Shown: positions 10,685-22,059 of the stretch, piece after piece | Layout of the letters: each line of letters opens with the position of its first letter | Numbering within the stretch: the first letter of the stretch is position 1 | Source: Notamacropus eugenii | Taxonomy: Eukaryota > Chordata > Mammalia > Diprotodontia > Macropodidae | Assembly: GCF_028372415.1 (NCBI RefSeq) | Contig: NC_092878.1 | Location: forward strand, 4,491,501-4,555,500 | Length of the DNA stretch: 64,000 bases | Direction of reading: 5' to 3' | Translations under genes and position numbers: made by a program | Notes under the pieces: model-generated | What the model was told of the DNA's origin: nothing | Databases searched by the model: none | The model's input: the letters and a program-made list of their open reading frames with translations, nothing else

Positions 10685-13600
10685 TTTTTTGTAAATAGCA
10701 TTTTATTTTTGCAATTGCATGTAAAGATAGTTTTCAATAATCATTTTTATAAAATTTTGAGTTCCAAATTTTTCTCCCTCCTTCCCTTCCCTTTCTCCTC
10801 CCTAAGATAGCAAGCAATCTGATATAGGTTATACATGTGCAATCATTGCAACCTATTTCCATATTAGTCATGTGAAAGAAGAAACAGAACAAAAGGGAAA
10901 AGCCACAGAAAAGAAAAAAATGAAAATAATATGTTTTGACCTGCATTTAGATTCCATAGTTCTTTCTCTGGATATGGATAGCATTTTCTATCATGAGTCT
11001 TTTGGAGTTGCCTTGGATCATTGTGTTGCAGAGGATAGCTAAGTAAATCATAGCTGATCATCTCACAGTGTTACTGTTGCTGTGTATTATGTTCTCCTGG
11101 TTCTGCTTACTTCACTCATCATGTAAGTCCAGATTTTTCTGAAATTCACCTGAAATTCACACTAGTATTTCATTACATTCATATACCACATCTTGCTCAG
11201 CCATTCCCCAATTGATGGGCATCCTCTCAATTTTCAATTCTTTGACACCACAGAAATAGCTGCTATCAATAATTTTATACATGTGGGTCCTTTTCCCTTT
11301 TTTATGATCTCTTTGGAATACAGACCTAGTAGTGTATTGCTGGATCAAAGGATATGCACAGCTTTGTAGCCCTTTGGGCATAATTTCAAATTGCTCTCCA
11401 GAATGATTGGATCAGTTCACAACTCCACCAACAATGCATTAGTGTCCCAATTTTCCCACATCTCCAACACTTACCATTTTCCTTTCTGTTATATTAGCCA
11501 ATCTGATAGGTGTGAGATAATACCTCAGAGTTGTTTTAATTTTCACTTCTCTAATGAATAGTGATTTAGAGCATTTTTTCATAAGACTATAGATAGCTTT
11601 AGTTTCTTCCTCTGAAAACTGCCTTTTCATATCCTTTGACCATTTATCAATTACGGAATGACTTCTTTTATAAATTTGACTCAGGTCTTCATATATTTGG
11701 GAAAGGAGGCCTTTATCAGAAATACTTGCTGTATAAATTGTTTCCTTCTAATCTTGGTTGCATTGGTTTTGTTTGTACAAAATCTTTTTAATTTAATGTA
11801 ATCAGAAATATCCATTTTGCATCTCTATCTCTTCTTTGGTCATAAATTCTTCCTTTCTCCATAGATCTGAGAGGTAAACTATTCCTTGCTCTCCTAATTT
11901 GCTTATGGTATCAAACTTTATGTCTAAATCATGTACCCACTTTGACCTCATCTTGGTATATAGTATGAGATGTTGGTCTATACCTAGTTTCTGTGATACT
12001 ATTTTCTAGTTGTTCTTGCACTTTTTGTCAAATAGCAAGTTCTTATCCCAAAAGTTGGAGTCTTTGGGTTTATTAAACATTAAATTGCTATAGTCATTTA
12101 GTACTGTGTCTTGTGTACCTAACCTATTCTACTGGTCCACCACTCTATTTCTTAGCCAGTACCAAATAGTTTTGATGATTGTTGCTTTATAATAGAGTTT
12201 TAGATCAGGTTTGGCTAGGCCACTTTTTATTGCATTTTTTTTTTATTAATTCCCTTGATATTCTTGACTTTTTGTTCTTCCAGATTAATCTTGTTATTAT
12301 TTTTTTCTAGCTCTACAAAATATTTTTTGGTAGTTTGATTGGTATGGCACCAAATAAATAATTAATTTGGGTGGAATTGTCATTTTTATTATGTTAGCTC
12401 AGCCTACCCATGAGCAACTGATATTTTTTCCAGTTGATCAGATCTGAATTTATTTGTGCAAAAAGCATTGTGTAATTGTGTTCACATAATTCTAGTTTTT
12501 TCTTGGCAAGTATACTCCCAAATATTTTAAATTGTCAATAGTTATTTTAAGTGGAATTTCTCTTTCTATCTCTTGCTACTGAGCTTTGTTGGTAATGTAT
12601 AGAAATACTGATGATTTATGTGAATTTATTTTATATCCCACAATTTTGCCCTATTATTTTACAAAGTTTTTTAGTTGATTTTCTAGTATTTCCTAAGTAT
12701 ACCATCACATCATCTGCAAAGAGTGATAGTTTTGTCTCCTCATTGCCTATTCTAATTCCTTCGGTTTCTTTTTTCTTCTCTTATTGCTAAAGCTAATATT
12801 CTAGTGCAATATTGAATAACAGTGTTGATAATAGACGTCCTTTTTTTACACCTAATCGTACTGGAAATGCTTCTAGCTTATCCCCATTCCATATAATGCT
12901 TGCTGGTGGTTTTACATAGATACTATTTTTTATTTTAAGGAAAGCTCCATTTATTCCTATGCTCCCTAGTGATTTTAATAGAAATGGATGATAGATTTTT
13001 GTCAAAAACTTTTTCGGCATCTATTGAGATAATCATATGATTTGTGTTGTCTTGTTATTAATATGGTCAATTAGGCTAATAGTTTTTCCAGTGTCGAACC
13101 AGCTCTCCATTCCTGATGTAAATCCTACCTAGCATAGTGTATTGTCCTGGTGATAAATTGTTGTAATCTCTTTGTTCATATTTTAAAATTTTGGCATCAA
13201 TATTCATTAGGGAAATTGGTCTATAATTTTCTTTCTCTGTTTTGGCTCTTCCTGGTTTAGGTATCAGCACCATATTTATGTTGTAAAATGAGTTTAGTTG
13301 GACTCCTTCTTTGCCTGTTTTCCCAAATAGTTTATAAAGTATTAAAATTGTTCTTTAAATATTTGGTAGAATTCACTTGTTGGCCATCTGATCCTGGAGA
13401 TTTTTTCTTAGGGAGTTCCTTGATGACTTGTTCAATCTCTTTTTCTAAAATAATTTATTTCCTCTTCTGTTAATCTAAGCAATTTATATTTTTGTAAATA
13501 TTCATCTATTTCACATAGATTGTTAAATTAATTGCATACAGTTGGGCAAAATAATTCCTAATTATTGCTTTAATTTTGTCTTCCTTGGTGATGAATTTAC

Positions 13601-14271
13601 CCTTTTCATTTTTGATACTGGTAATTTGGTTTTCTTTCTTTTTTTAAAATCCAGTTAACCAAAAGTGTATCTATTTTGTTAGGGTGGTTTTTTTTTTTTC
13701 TCATAAAACCAGCTCTTAATTTTTATTTATTAGGTCAATAGTTTTCTTAATTTGAATTTTATTAACTCTCCTTTGAGTTTCAGAATTTTTAATTTGATGT
13801 TTAATTGGGGATTTTAAATTTGTTTCTTTTCTAGCTTTTTAAATTGCATGCTGAATTCACTGATCTGCTCTTTCTCTATTTTGTTCCTGTAAGCATTTGG
13901 AGATATAAAATTTTCCCTAAGTACTGCTTTGACTGCACCCCTAAATTTTGGTATGTTGTCTCAGTATTGTTATTCTCTTTGATGAAATTATTGGTTGTTC
14001 CTATGATTTGTTGTTTGACCCATTCATTCTTTAGGATTTGATTATTTAGTTTTCAACTAATTTTTTTATCTATCTTTCCATGGCCCTTTATTATATGTAA
14101 TTCTTATTGCATCATGATCTGAAAAGAATGCATTTAATAGTTCTGTCTTTTTGCATTTGATTTTGAGGTTTTTATGCATTAATACATGTTAAATTTTTGT
14201 GTAGGTGCTGTGTACTTCTGAGAAAAAAGTATATTCCTTTCTATCCTCATTCAGATTTCTCCAGAGGTCTA

Positions 14272-14286
14272 CCATATCTAACTTTT
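14272..14286. repeat. Target-site duplication of the PFDN5 retrocopy (left copy)
   Basis: The 15 bases 'ccatatctaactttt' recur exactly at 14866-14880. The L1 host sequence is continuous across the insert once one copy is discounted. Confidence 0.95.
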
Positions 14287-14865
14287 GTTTTTTTTTTGTG
14301 TGTGGGGGGCCCAGCAGGCACTTTTATTGGCTCTGTACACATCCTCTCAGTTCCCCTCCCCCTCTCCCCCCCAACCCCCTCAAGCTTTGGCCTCGCCTGC
14401 ATGGGACACCCCCAGCGCTGTGAGCTGCTGAATCTTCTGGCTCATCATCTCCATGATAGCCTGCTTTATGGCATGCTTCTCCTTCAGAGTGAGGTGAATT
14501 CTTTCCATCTGCTTAGTGAGGAAGTCAATCTTCCTCTTGAAGAAGTCTTTAGTATCATCTGCTGACTTCTCCACATAAAAGTCACTTCCTACATCGATGA
14601 CAACATGCTCCACAGCATGTAGCTTCCCTGGTACATACATAGAACTGGTCAATGGGACAAGTAATTCTTTCCCCTCATTGCTCTTGTTCAGCACGTTCAG
14701 ACACTCCTTCGCCTCCACCTATTTGGTCTGTACAACCTTGAGCTGTGCGATGGATGAGGAGAGAAACTCCACCTCTTGGTCCAGCTGCTCTTGAGTACCT
14801 CAGGCTGCGGCAGGGACAGCTCCATGATGTTTACTGACCTCACCATGTGGGGGCTGGGCAAAGGC
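14287..14865 (-). pseudogene. PFDN5: Processed pseudogene of prefoldin subunit 5
   Basis: Prefoldin is the hexameric cytosolic chaperone that passes unfolded actin and tubulin to the CCT chaperonin; subunit 5 is an alpha-type subunit. The minus strand encodes, from a kept ATG at 14846-14844, MVRSVNIMELSLPQPEVL, then coiled-coil and beta-hairpin text such as [53 protein letters not shown] and [15 protein letters not shown], ending at TGA (14382-14380). This covers the whole ~154-residue protein. Damage: a one-base deletion near 14785-14790, and a TAG at 14721-14719 where the family has Tyr. A 3' UTR with AATAAA (14328-14323) and an A-tail follows. There are no introns, and an exact 15-bp target-site duplication flanks it, so it is an L1-mediated mRNA copy. 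Confidence 0.96.
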
Positions 14866-14880
14866 CCATATCTAACTTTT
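14866..14880. repeat. Target-site duplication of the PFDN5 retrocopy (right copy)
   Basis: Exact second copy of 'ccatatctaactttt'. It adjoins the 5' end of the retrocopy, about 20 bases upstream of the ATG, so only a short piece of 5' UTR was copied. Confidence 0.95.
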
Positions 14881-15879
14881 ATAAAGTTTTGTTTACCTTC
14901 TTAACTTCCTTGTTTATTTTGTGGTTAGATTTATTGAGTTCCAAGAGGGGGAGGTTGAGGTCTCCCACTATATAGTTTTGCTGTCTTTTTCTTCCTGTAA
15001 CTCACTTAACTTCTCTAAGAATTTAGGTGCTATATCACTTAGTGCATATATGTTTAGTATTAATATTACTTCATTACCTTTTTAGCAAGATGTAGTTTCC
15101 TTCCCTGTCTCTTTTAATTAGGTCTATTTTTCTTTTGTTTTCTCTGAGATCAGGATGGCTACCCCTGCTTTTTTAACTTCATCTGAAGCATAATATGTTT
15201 TACCTTTACTCTGTGTGTGTCTTTCTGCTTCAAATGTGTTTTTTGTAAACAACATATTGCAGGATTATGATTTTTAATCCACTCTGCTATCTACTTTCAT
15301 TTTTTGGGAGAGTTCTTCCCATTCACATTCACAGTTATGATTACTAGCTGTGTATTTTCCTCTATCCTATTTTCCCCCTGTTTGTACCTTTGTGTCTCTC
15401 TCCTTTCACCCTGTCCCTCCTCACCAGTGTTTTGCTTTTGACTACCACCTACCTCAATCTGCCCTCCCTTCTATATACTACCTCCTTTTCATTTCCCCTT
15501 TCCCCTCCTACTTCCTTATAGGGTAAGATAGATTTCTTTACTCATCTGAGTGTGTATGTTATTCCTTCTTTGAGCCAAATCTAATGAAAATAAGATTCAA
15601 AAAATGCTTGTCTCCCTCTCTTCTTTCCCTCTGCTGTAATAGGTCTTTCATGCCTCTTCATATGATGTAATTTACCCCATTTTGCCTCTTCCTTTCCTCT
15701 TCTCCTAGTACCATCTTTCATTTTACTCCTTAATTAATTTTTTATCATCACATCAAAGTCAACTTATACCCATGCCTTCTGTCTAAGTATACTCCTTCCT
15801 AGTACTGTAATAGAGATACAGTTCTTAAGAATTACAAGTATCATCTTCCCATGTATGGATATAAACAGTTTAACCTTAT

Positions 15880-16780
15880 TGAATGCCATGGTTTTTTTCT
15901 TTCCTATTTACTTTTTTATGCTTCTCTTGAATCTTGTATTTGAAGATCCAATTTTCTGTTTAGCTCTTGTCTTTTCATCAGGAAAGTTTGAAGGTCCTTA
16001 TTTCACTGAATGTCCATCCTTTTCCCTGAAAGATAATGCTCAGTTTTGCAAGGGAGTTGATTCTTGGTTGTAATCCAATCTGCTTTGCCTTCCAGGATAT
16101 ATTTCAAGCCTCTGATCCTTTAATATAGAAGCTACTAAATCCTGTATAACCTATGGGTCCTTGATATTTGAATTATTTCTTTCTGAATGCTTGCAATATT
16201 TTCTCATTGACTTGAGAGTTCTGGAATTTGGCTACATTATTCCTTGGAGTTTTCATTTTGGGATCTCTTTCAGGAGGTGATTGGGGGATTCTTTCAATGA
16301 GTATTTTACCCTCTGGGTCTAGGAAATCAGGGCACTTTTCCTTGATAATTTCTTGAAAGATGCTGTCCCACTCTTTTTTGCTCATGGCTTTTAGATAGTC
16401 CAATAACTCTTAAATTATCTCTCCTGGATCTATTTTCCAGGCTAGTTGTTTTTCCACTGAGGTATTTTACATTTTCTTCTATTTTTTTCATTCTTTTGAT
16501 TTTCTTTGACTGATTCTTGATGTCTCATAGAATCATTAGCTTCCACTTGCCCAATCCTAATTTTTAAGGAATTATTTTCTTCAATTAGCTTTCTGTATCT
16601 CCTTTTCCATTGGGCCAATTCTAATTTTAAAAGAGTTGTTTTTTCAGTGGATTTTCCCCCCATTTGGCCAATTCTATTTTTAAGGAGTTGTTTTCTTCTT
16701 TTTTGAACTCCTCCAAGAGGTCTTTTTAGGCCTGAGAGCCATTCATATTTTTCTTTGAGGCTCCGCATGTAGACATTTTA
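15880..16780 (-). pseudogene. L1 ORF1 remnant (RNA-binding chaperone)
   Basis: In L1, ORF1 encodes the trimeric RNA-binding protein of the retrotransposition particle. The 108-codon piece at 16768-16442 (starting MRSLKEKYEWLSGL) is Lys/Glu/Gln-rich with heptad-like spacing, as expected of the coiled-coil part. The next piece, 16403-16173, reads SKKEWDSIFQEIIKEKCPDF and ERIPQSPPERDPKMKTPRN, matching the RRM and C-terminal region. Further on, broken frames give text like LDYNQESTPLQN and LSFRERMDIQ. At least one stop separates the two main pieces, and more follow. The start and end are estimates. Confidence 0.75.
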
Positions 16781-17384
16781 ACATTGTTATCCTCTTCTGA
16801 ATTGTGCTTTGATCTTCCCTGCCACCATAGCTTTCTAGAATCAGCACTTTATTTTTTGCTCCTTTTTGAAAGTTGAGCTCTACTTTTGGGGCACACAGGG
16901 CAGTGTCCCAGGCTTCTTGCACTGGGGGCCAAGGGTCTGGTCAGTGGCTTTCTGCACTGGGACTTCTGTGGCTGGTGGCTTGTCCACTGTGCTTGGGTAG
17001 CTTGACCTACTCGTGCCTCTTGTGCCCTGGATTCTGGGGCTGGCACTTTGCCTGCTGCTCTGGGACTAGAGGCCTCACAGCTGACCTGATGAGCCTAGAG
17101 TGCAAGGCCTCAGTTGCTGATCTGTGCTGTGGCTAAGAGCCTCCTTCTGGCTTTCCTGGATACCAGCTGCCCTAGGCTGCACTCCCCTTTTACCCAAGAG
17201 AGAGAGTCCTGAAGTCCTTCTTAGTTATCTTGGGCTGAAAAATTATTTCCTTCTATCTTTTTTTTTTTTTTGTGGATTCCATTGCTCCAGAATTCTTTTA
17301 GAGACTTGATTTAACATTGTTTCTCAGGGAAATTGGGGAGAATTCAGGCAACTTCCTAACTTCTCTCCACCACTTTGGCTCCAC

Positions 17385-17398
17385 TATTCTTGATCTCT
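17385..17398. repeat. Target-site duplication of the L1 (right copy)
   Basis: Exact match to 'tattcttgatctct' at 10671-10684. It directly follows the first base of the L1 5' UTR. Confidence 0.88.
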
Positions 17399-17499
17399 GA
17401 CTCTCTGCAGTATTGGAAACTGTTGACTACCTTATCCTTCTTAATTCTCTCTCCTCCCTTGGTTCCTATGAAGCTGTGGAGCCTCATGGTTCTCCTCTT

Positions 17500-18765
17500 A
17501 CCTCTGGCCATTCTTTTTCCTTTTTTAAAATTTTATTTTTTAAAACTTATATGCATAAGAAAAAATTAAAAAAGTATCTTAAACTTAAATATTACTACTT
17601 AAATACAAAATAAGAAATAAAAAAGTCCTGTGTACAGCAGAATGTAAGGGAGGATTAAAAATATTTAACAATAAATTTCCATTTCAAGAAAGAGTATGTA
17701 ATAAATATTCTGCATCATGTTGAAAGCTATCCTTCTTTTCTTTGCTTTCTTGCAAGTTTTCTTTTGTTATCTACTGTGCACTTATTACTTTATTCTTTTT
17801 CCCCCCTTCCTCTCCCACCACCCAGAAGGTTATAATTAAGCATGGATATATTTATATGTAGATATATACATATACACATACATACATAAACTTATACTTT
17901 CCCTAACAAATTCTACTCCTGATCTTTGTTTTATGTTTGTGTGTATCTCTTATTTCTTATCCCTCTTAACTCCTCTACTTCACTTCTACCTAACCCTTGC
18001 CCTCCTATTACTTAACCTACCTCCCCTCCAAGGATCCCTCCCTTATCCTCCCATTCCTATTCATCTAAATACCCTTCTGTAACCCCACTTGACCTATTCC
18101 GTCACCCTCCTCTCTAGAAATCCTTTCCTTATCCTCTCCCTATCCCCTTACCATTTTATTTCTTTCTGAATTTAGAAGACTTTTATACTCATATGTATGT
18201 ATGTATGTACTGTTCCCTCTTGAACCCATTCTCAATGATCATAGGTTTCCAGAACTACCAGCTCTCCTCCTCCATCTAATTCCTCTGTGTGAGTTCTTCC
18301 TCTTGCACCTCATTTGTATAAGATAATAATGCATTTTAACTGTTCCTAAACAGTTTTACTTTTTTAAGTCATATACTCAGATCTACCCCAATCTTTCTTA
18401 TGGACTACCCAGTTACTAATAACAATCTTTGACATATACTTTACATTTTGCATATATAAAAGATAAACAGTCTGTCCTTATTGAGACCCTTGTAATTAGT
18501 CCTTGGTATGTACCTTATATTTCTCTTGGCTCTTGTATGTCAAATCTTCTATTATGTTCAGGTGTTTTATTTTTAATGAAGTCTTGAAGGTTTAACAATT
18601 CATTAAATGTCCTTTTTTTTTCATTCAGAATTATGCTTAGCTTTGCTGGTTATTATATTTTTGTCTAGAACCCAGTTCTTTAGCTCTTTGATATATAGTG
18701 TTCCAAGACTTACAGTCTTTTAGTGTCACCTCTTCTCTCTTTTTACTGTTTCCTTTTGTTCCTTC
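17500..18765 (-). mobile_element. Older L1/HAL1-like fragment
   Basis: On the minus strand, the segment 18765-18590 resembles the ORF1 C-terminal region of the L1 above (plus-strand landmarks 'cattaaatgtcc', 'attatgcttagctttgctgg', 'aacccagttcttt'). It then runs into a long pyrimidine-rich 3' region to about 17500 ('tttttaaaattttatttttt'). ORF1 followed directly by a 3' UTR without ORF2 is the plan of HAL1 elements. An ordinary old L1 with an internal deletion would look the same. Confidence 0.5.
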
Positions 18766-18845
18766 AACATGGGGGTGTTCTCTTTACTCTATATTCTATC
18801 ACTCAGGAGTTGCATCCATTCTAATGGCTTCAATGATCACTTCTT

Positions 18846-18975
18846 TATAAATTATTTGCATGCATATATGTGTGTTATATGTATATATAGATATACACAC
18901 ATATACATATATATGTATGTATGTGTGTATATATACATACATGTGTATATATGCACATGCACATATACACATATG
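18846..18975. repeat. TA/CA-rich low-complexity tract
   Basis: Alternating 'atatac', 'acacat' and 'tatgtg' units run for about 130 bases. The 79-codon Tyr/Ile/Cys-rich frame across it is an artefact of this composition. Confidence 0.9.
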
Positions 18976-19019
18976 TGCTCAACTTCTATCCAGAGATGTA
19001 GTTTTTAATTTCTGATTGC

Positions 19020-19625
19020 TTATTGGGGTTCTTCAAACTGATTACGTCTAAAACTGAACTCATACTTTTCTGTCTTAAAACTTTCTCCTTAACTTGGCTG
19101 TCTCTTTTCTATCATGCAAGCTTGTAACTTTTAAGTGACCTTTGACATCTCCCTCTTCCCTCATTCCGTACATCTAATCAGTTCTGAAATCCTTTCATTT
19201 TTCACTTCTGCAATACCTTCCATGTTTGGCTCCTTCTTCCCACTTCCACTGTAACAACTTTGGTTCAAGTCAAGACTCAAAAGAGCCTTTTAACAGATCT
19301 TGATGGCCTCTGGTGTCTGTCTCTCTACTCCATTCTCCATCATGCTTAATAAATCATTTTCTTTATATACAATCATGATCATGTCATATCATTCTATTTA
19401 GTAACCTTTAGCTGTCCCCCATTTCCTGCTGAATGAGATTTACATTCCTCATCTTGACAATCAAAGGCTTCCGCAGTCTGGCTTCAACTTTATTTTTTAC
19501 TAATCTTTTCATGTTTGCAACATTGCCAACAAAATGAACTACTCTATAATCCTCATTTTCATTCCTCCCTCTCCTGTTTCCATGCTTATACCATCCTTCA
19601 TCCTTTAAAAGACTCTTCTTGAAAC
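19020..19625 (+). mobile_element. L2/CR1-type LINE fragment
   Basis: Landmarks in L2 order: 'ctaaaactgaactcatactt', 'ttctgaaatcc', a block like 'cactgtaacaactttggttc', 'gctgaatgagatttacattc' and 'caatcaaaggcttccgcagt', 'ctggcttcaacttt'. It ends before the next L1 fragment. Confidence 0.6.
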
Positions 19626-19629
19626 ATTA

Positions 19630-19950
19630 CCATGCCTTAAGAAACAAATAAATATGAAGAATTCAAGGAATCATGGGGAGAGTTAAATGAACAGATGCAG
19701 AATGAACTCATTAGAACTGAGAATACAATAAATGCAGCAATGTAAATAGAAAAGAGCAATAAAATTAAACTGTTCTATATAATGATAATGACCAAATTTG
19801 ACCTCTGCAAAATGTTGAAAAAGTGAACATCATTCCCCTTTTTGCAAAGATAAGGAACTATGAGTATGAAATTTTGAATGTATTATGAAACACAGTTGTG
19901 TTTGTATCTGCTGAACTACCTTTAAAAATCATTACGTTAAGAAATGGCTC
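19630..19950 (+). mobile_element. L1 LINE fragment, ORF2 end and 3' UTR
   Basis: 'gaagaattcaaggaatcatg' and 'gaactcattagaactgagaa' match the plus-strand form of the ORF2 C-terminal region (DFREAWKDLYDLMLSERSRT in the younger copy at 58443-58985). The 3' UTR follows with 'gcaaagataaggaactatga'. It is 5'-truncated and decayed. Confidence 0.6.
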
Positions 19951-20189
19951 AATGGATAGGACAATGGGATATATTAAAAAATAAATATGACAGTCAAAAC
20001 ATCACTAATTCTTTTGTCATTAAAAAATGGACTCCACTTCCTTCCTCTTTCTCTGTTGAAATCGCTTTTTCTTTCAAGGCTCAATTCATAGGTTAACTCC
20101 TCTGAAATCTTTCTTGACCTTTACCACTCATATAAATAGGATCTTCCCCCCGCCCCAATACTTGTAGCGTTTTCTCTCTCCTTTGCCCT

Positions 20190-20320
20190 CATTGTAGAAT
20201 TATAAATTTAGAGCTAAATGAGATAGAATTGACTATCTAGTTCAACCCTTTCCTTTTAGAAATGGATTAAGTTAGATTGTGACTTTCCCAGGGTCACCAC
20301 ATAGTTGTAGCCAAGGAAAT
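20190..20320 (-). mobile_element. MIR SINE fragment
   Basis: Plus-strand reading shows 'tctagttcaaccctttcctt', 'agaaatggattaag' and 'cccagggtcaccacatagtt', reverse MIR core. Confidence 0.55.
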
Positions 20321-20494
20321 GAGTTTTGGTCCGAGGAGTGACAGAGATGATAGGCTGGTTGATACATAGATTAGTCAACTGACATCCTTTCCAAAAGCTG
20401 ATTTGATTACTGCACCCACAGCAAGACACAGACAGTGAAGGGAGAGGAGGAAGGCTGATGGCAGGATGACTCGATGTAAAACACAGCTTAGTCT

Positions 20495-20660
20495 AGTCTA
20501 GTCTAGGACTGCCTCAGAGACCTGGGTTGTGCTCCTGGGTCTGTGTGACTTTGGGCAAGATGATATCTGGGCCTCAATTTTCTGTTCTGTAGAATAAGGA
20601 ATATTGGATGAGATAATCTCCAAAGTCTCTTCCAACATTGAAGCCCTATGGTTTTACAAG
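20495..20660 (+). mobile_element. MIR SINE fragment
   Basis: It carries 'tgtgtgactttgggcaagat', 'ctgggcctcaattttctgtt' and 'gagataatctccaaagtctc', a clear MIR core and 3' part. Confidence 0.7.
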
Positions 20661-20739
20661 ATGATTCTAAAGTGAAATCCCATATTCTTTCCACCAGTTG
20701 GAACATCTAGACTCTCTAATGAGAGGAGACCCCCACTCC

Positions 20740-21150
20740 CTTGCAATAACTCACATTTATAGAGTTCTTTAAGGTTTACAAAGTTCCTTTCTCATGTCAT
20801 TAGGAAGTATCATGATGCAGTAGGAAAAGTGCTGCATTTTAGGATCAAATTTCTGGGGTTCCTTTTCCTATTTCTGCTTTTTATGACCTGTGTGATCTTA
20901 GGCAAAATATTTACCCACTCTGACTCTCAATGAACCCATAAGTAAAGGTCAGAAGAGGTTAGAACAGATAACTTTTGAGATCCCCTGAGCTTATAGAGAG
21001 TATAAGCATTCTTATCCTCATTTCCCACTGAGGAGACAGGGTCTCACAGAAGGAAATGACCACATGGCTTATGGTCACACAGCTAGCAAATTTCAGAACT
21101 AGGAGTTTGTACCCCATTCTCCTGCTTTCCGACTCTGGCACTTTTTCAAA
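20740..21150 (-). mobile_element. MIR SINE split by an opposite-strand MIR
   Basis: Plus-strand reading shows a MIR tail in reverse ('tttatagagttctttaaggt', 'ttacaaagttcct') at 20755-20800, and the matching reverse core at 20995-21150 ('cttatcctcatttcccactg', 'tggtcacacagctag'). A plus-strand MIR lies in between (20805-20985). Confidence 0.55.
20805..20985 (+). mobile_element. MIR SINE nested in another MIR
   Basis: 'tcatgatgcagtaggaaaag', 'cctgtgtgatcttaggcaaa' and 'ctgactctcaatgaaccc' give the forward MIR order. It separates the two halves of the minus-strand MIR. Confidence 0.6.
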
Positions 21151-21189
21151 TACACTCTTGAGAAGCTGTTTTCTGCTCTCCCTCTAATG

Positions 21190-21422
21190 ATCGAATAAAC
21201 AGCATTTATATAGCACCTACTATGTGCCAGGCCCTGGGCTAAGTAAGCACTTTAAAAATATTGGAGACTCCCAACAACCTTGGGATGTTGGTGCCATTAT
21301 TGAGGAAACTTAAGGTGAAGTGACTTGCTTGAGGTCCCACAAGTGTCCAAAGCCATGTTCGAACTCAGGTCTTCCTGATTCCAGTCCAGCACCCTATCCA
21401 CTGAGCCACCTAGCTTCCTGTT
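21190..21422 (-). mobile_element. CORE-SINE (MIR/Ther-like), nearly complete
   Basis: Plus-strand reading runs from the tail 'catttatatagcacctacta' and 'tgtgccaggccctgggct', through 'gaactcaggtcttcctgatt', to the tRNA-like head 'accctatccactgagccacc'. Both ends are recognisable. Confidence 0.75.
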
Positions 21423-22055
21423 TGGAAGTACAAGCCCAGGGACCATATGGCCTCCCTTTCTGGAAGGACCATTAGGAGAAGGAGACTTTTACTCTCTCTC
21501 GAGTTTCAAAAATAAAATATCCTATTTTTGTCACCATAAGCTAATGGTAAATTAAATGGAAACCAGAAATAAAGTGGATTTGCTAAGCATTTTAATGAAC
21601 TGTCTTCTATGCCTGTTTAAGTGAGAAGCCTTGAGAGTGTGGGTTTTCCCTGGCCCTGGGCTCAGAGACTCATGCACCAAACATATGGAAAGAGTGATTC
21701 CCCCACTTCACTGGTTTTTAAAGCAATGCAGTGGATTTGATGGGAAACAATAGTTATTAGTCAACAGTTCTAAATGTAATTTGTCCATTAGACCCAAAAG
21801 CCAAGTTGTGATGTGTTCTCCTTTGATGTTTTACTCCCCTCTAGTGGTTTTTTGTATAGTACACTGTAATATCACTAGTACATTTTCCAAATAAAGCTAG
21901 GTTTCTGAACCCCCAAAACAAAAAAGGCGTTGAAAGCAGCAGGTGTCTTCATTGAAAAGACAAGCTTACAGCTTCCTCTGCTACTCTCTTATCAAGTCTG
22001 ACCTTGAAAACCTTTAGGTTTTGCATGGACATTTTTCAGTTGTGATGGAGACCTA
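21423..22055. other. No recognisable feature
   Basis: I see no gene and no repeat that I can name. AATAAA occurs near 21890 but has no gene upstream to serve. Confidence 0.4.
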
Positions 22056-22059
22056 TCTG

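Larger units (their letters stand above)
11040..15330 (-). pseudogene. L1 ORF2 remnant (endonuclease and reverse transcriptase)
   Basis: ORF2 of L1 encodes an APE-type endonuclease, a reverse transcriptase and a Cys-rich C-terminus. Readable pieces on the minus strand include [20 protein letters not shown] and [14 protein letters not shown] (13273-13076, reverse transcriptase), INGAFLKIKNSIYVKPPASI and LEAFPVRLGVKKGRLLSTLL (13020-12793), and MKRQFSEEETKAIYSLMKK (11630-11439, near the C-terminus). The endonuclease N-terminus falls near 15330. The frame is broken many times and is further split by the PFDN5 retrocopy. Boundaries are estimates. Confidence 0.8.
10685..17384 (-). mobile_element. 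Full-length L1 LINE, decayed, with nested PFDN5 retrocopy
   Basis: Read on the minus strand, this is one complete L1. The 5' UTR starts at 17384 with 'gtggagccaaagtggtggag'. ORF1 follows (about 16780-15880), then ORF2 (about 15330-11040) and a 3' UTR with a short A-tail at 10685. The exact 14-bp duplication 'tattcttgatctct' flanks it. Without the 594-bp insert at 14287-14880 (retrocopy plus one TSD copy) its length is about 6.1 kb, normal for a full L1. Both ORFs carry many stops and shifts, so it cannot move by itself. Decay is moderate: long ORF1 and ORF2 stretches are still readable. Confidence 0.9.

Noticed and set aside
14197-14565. 122-codon plus-strand frame
   Set aside because: It is antisense to the PFDN5 retrocopy and crosses its A-tail and target duplication.
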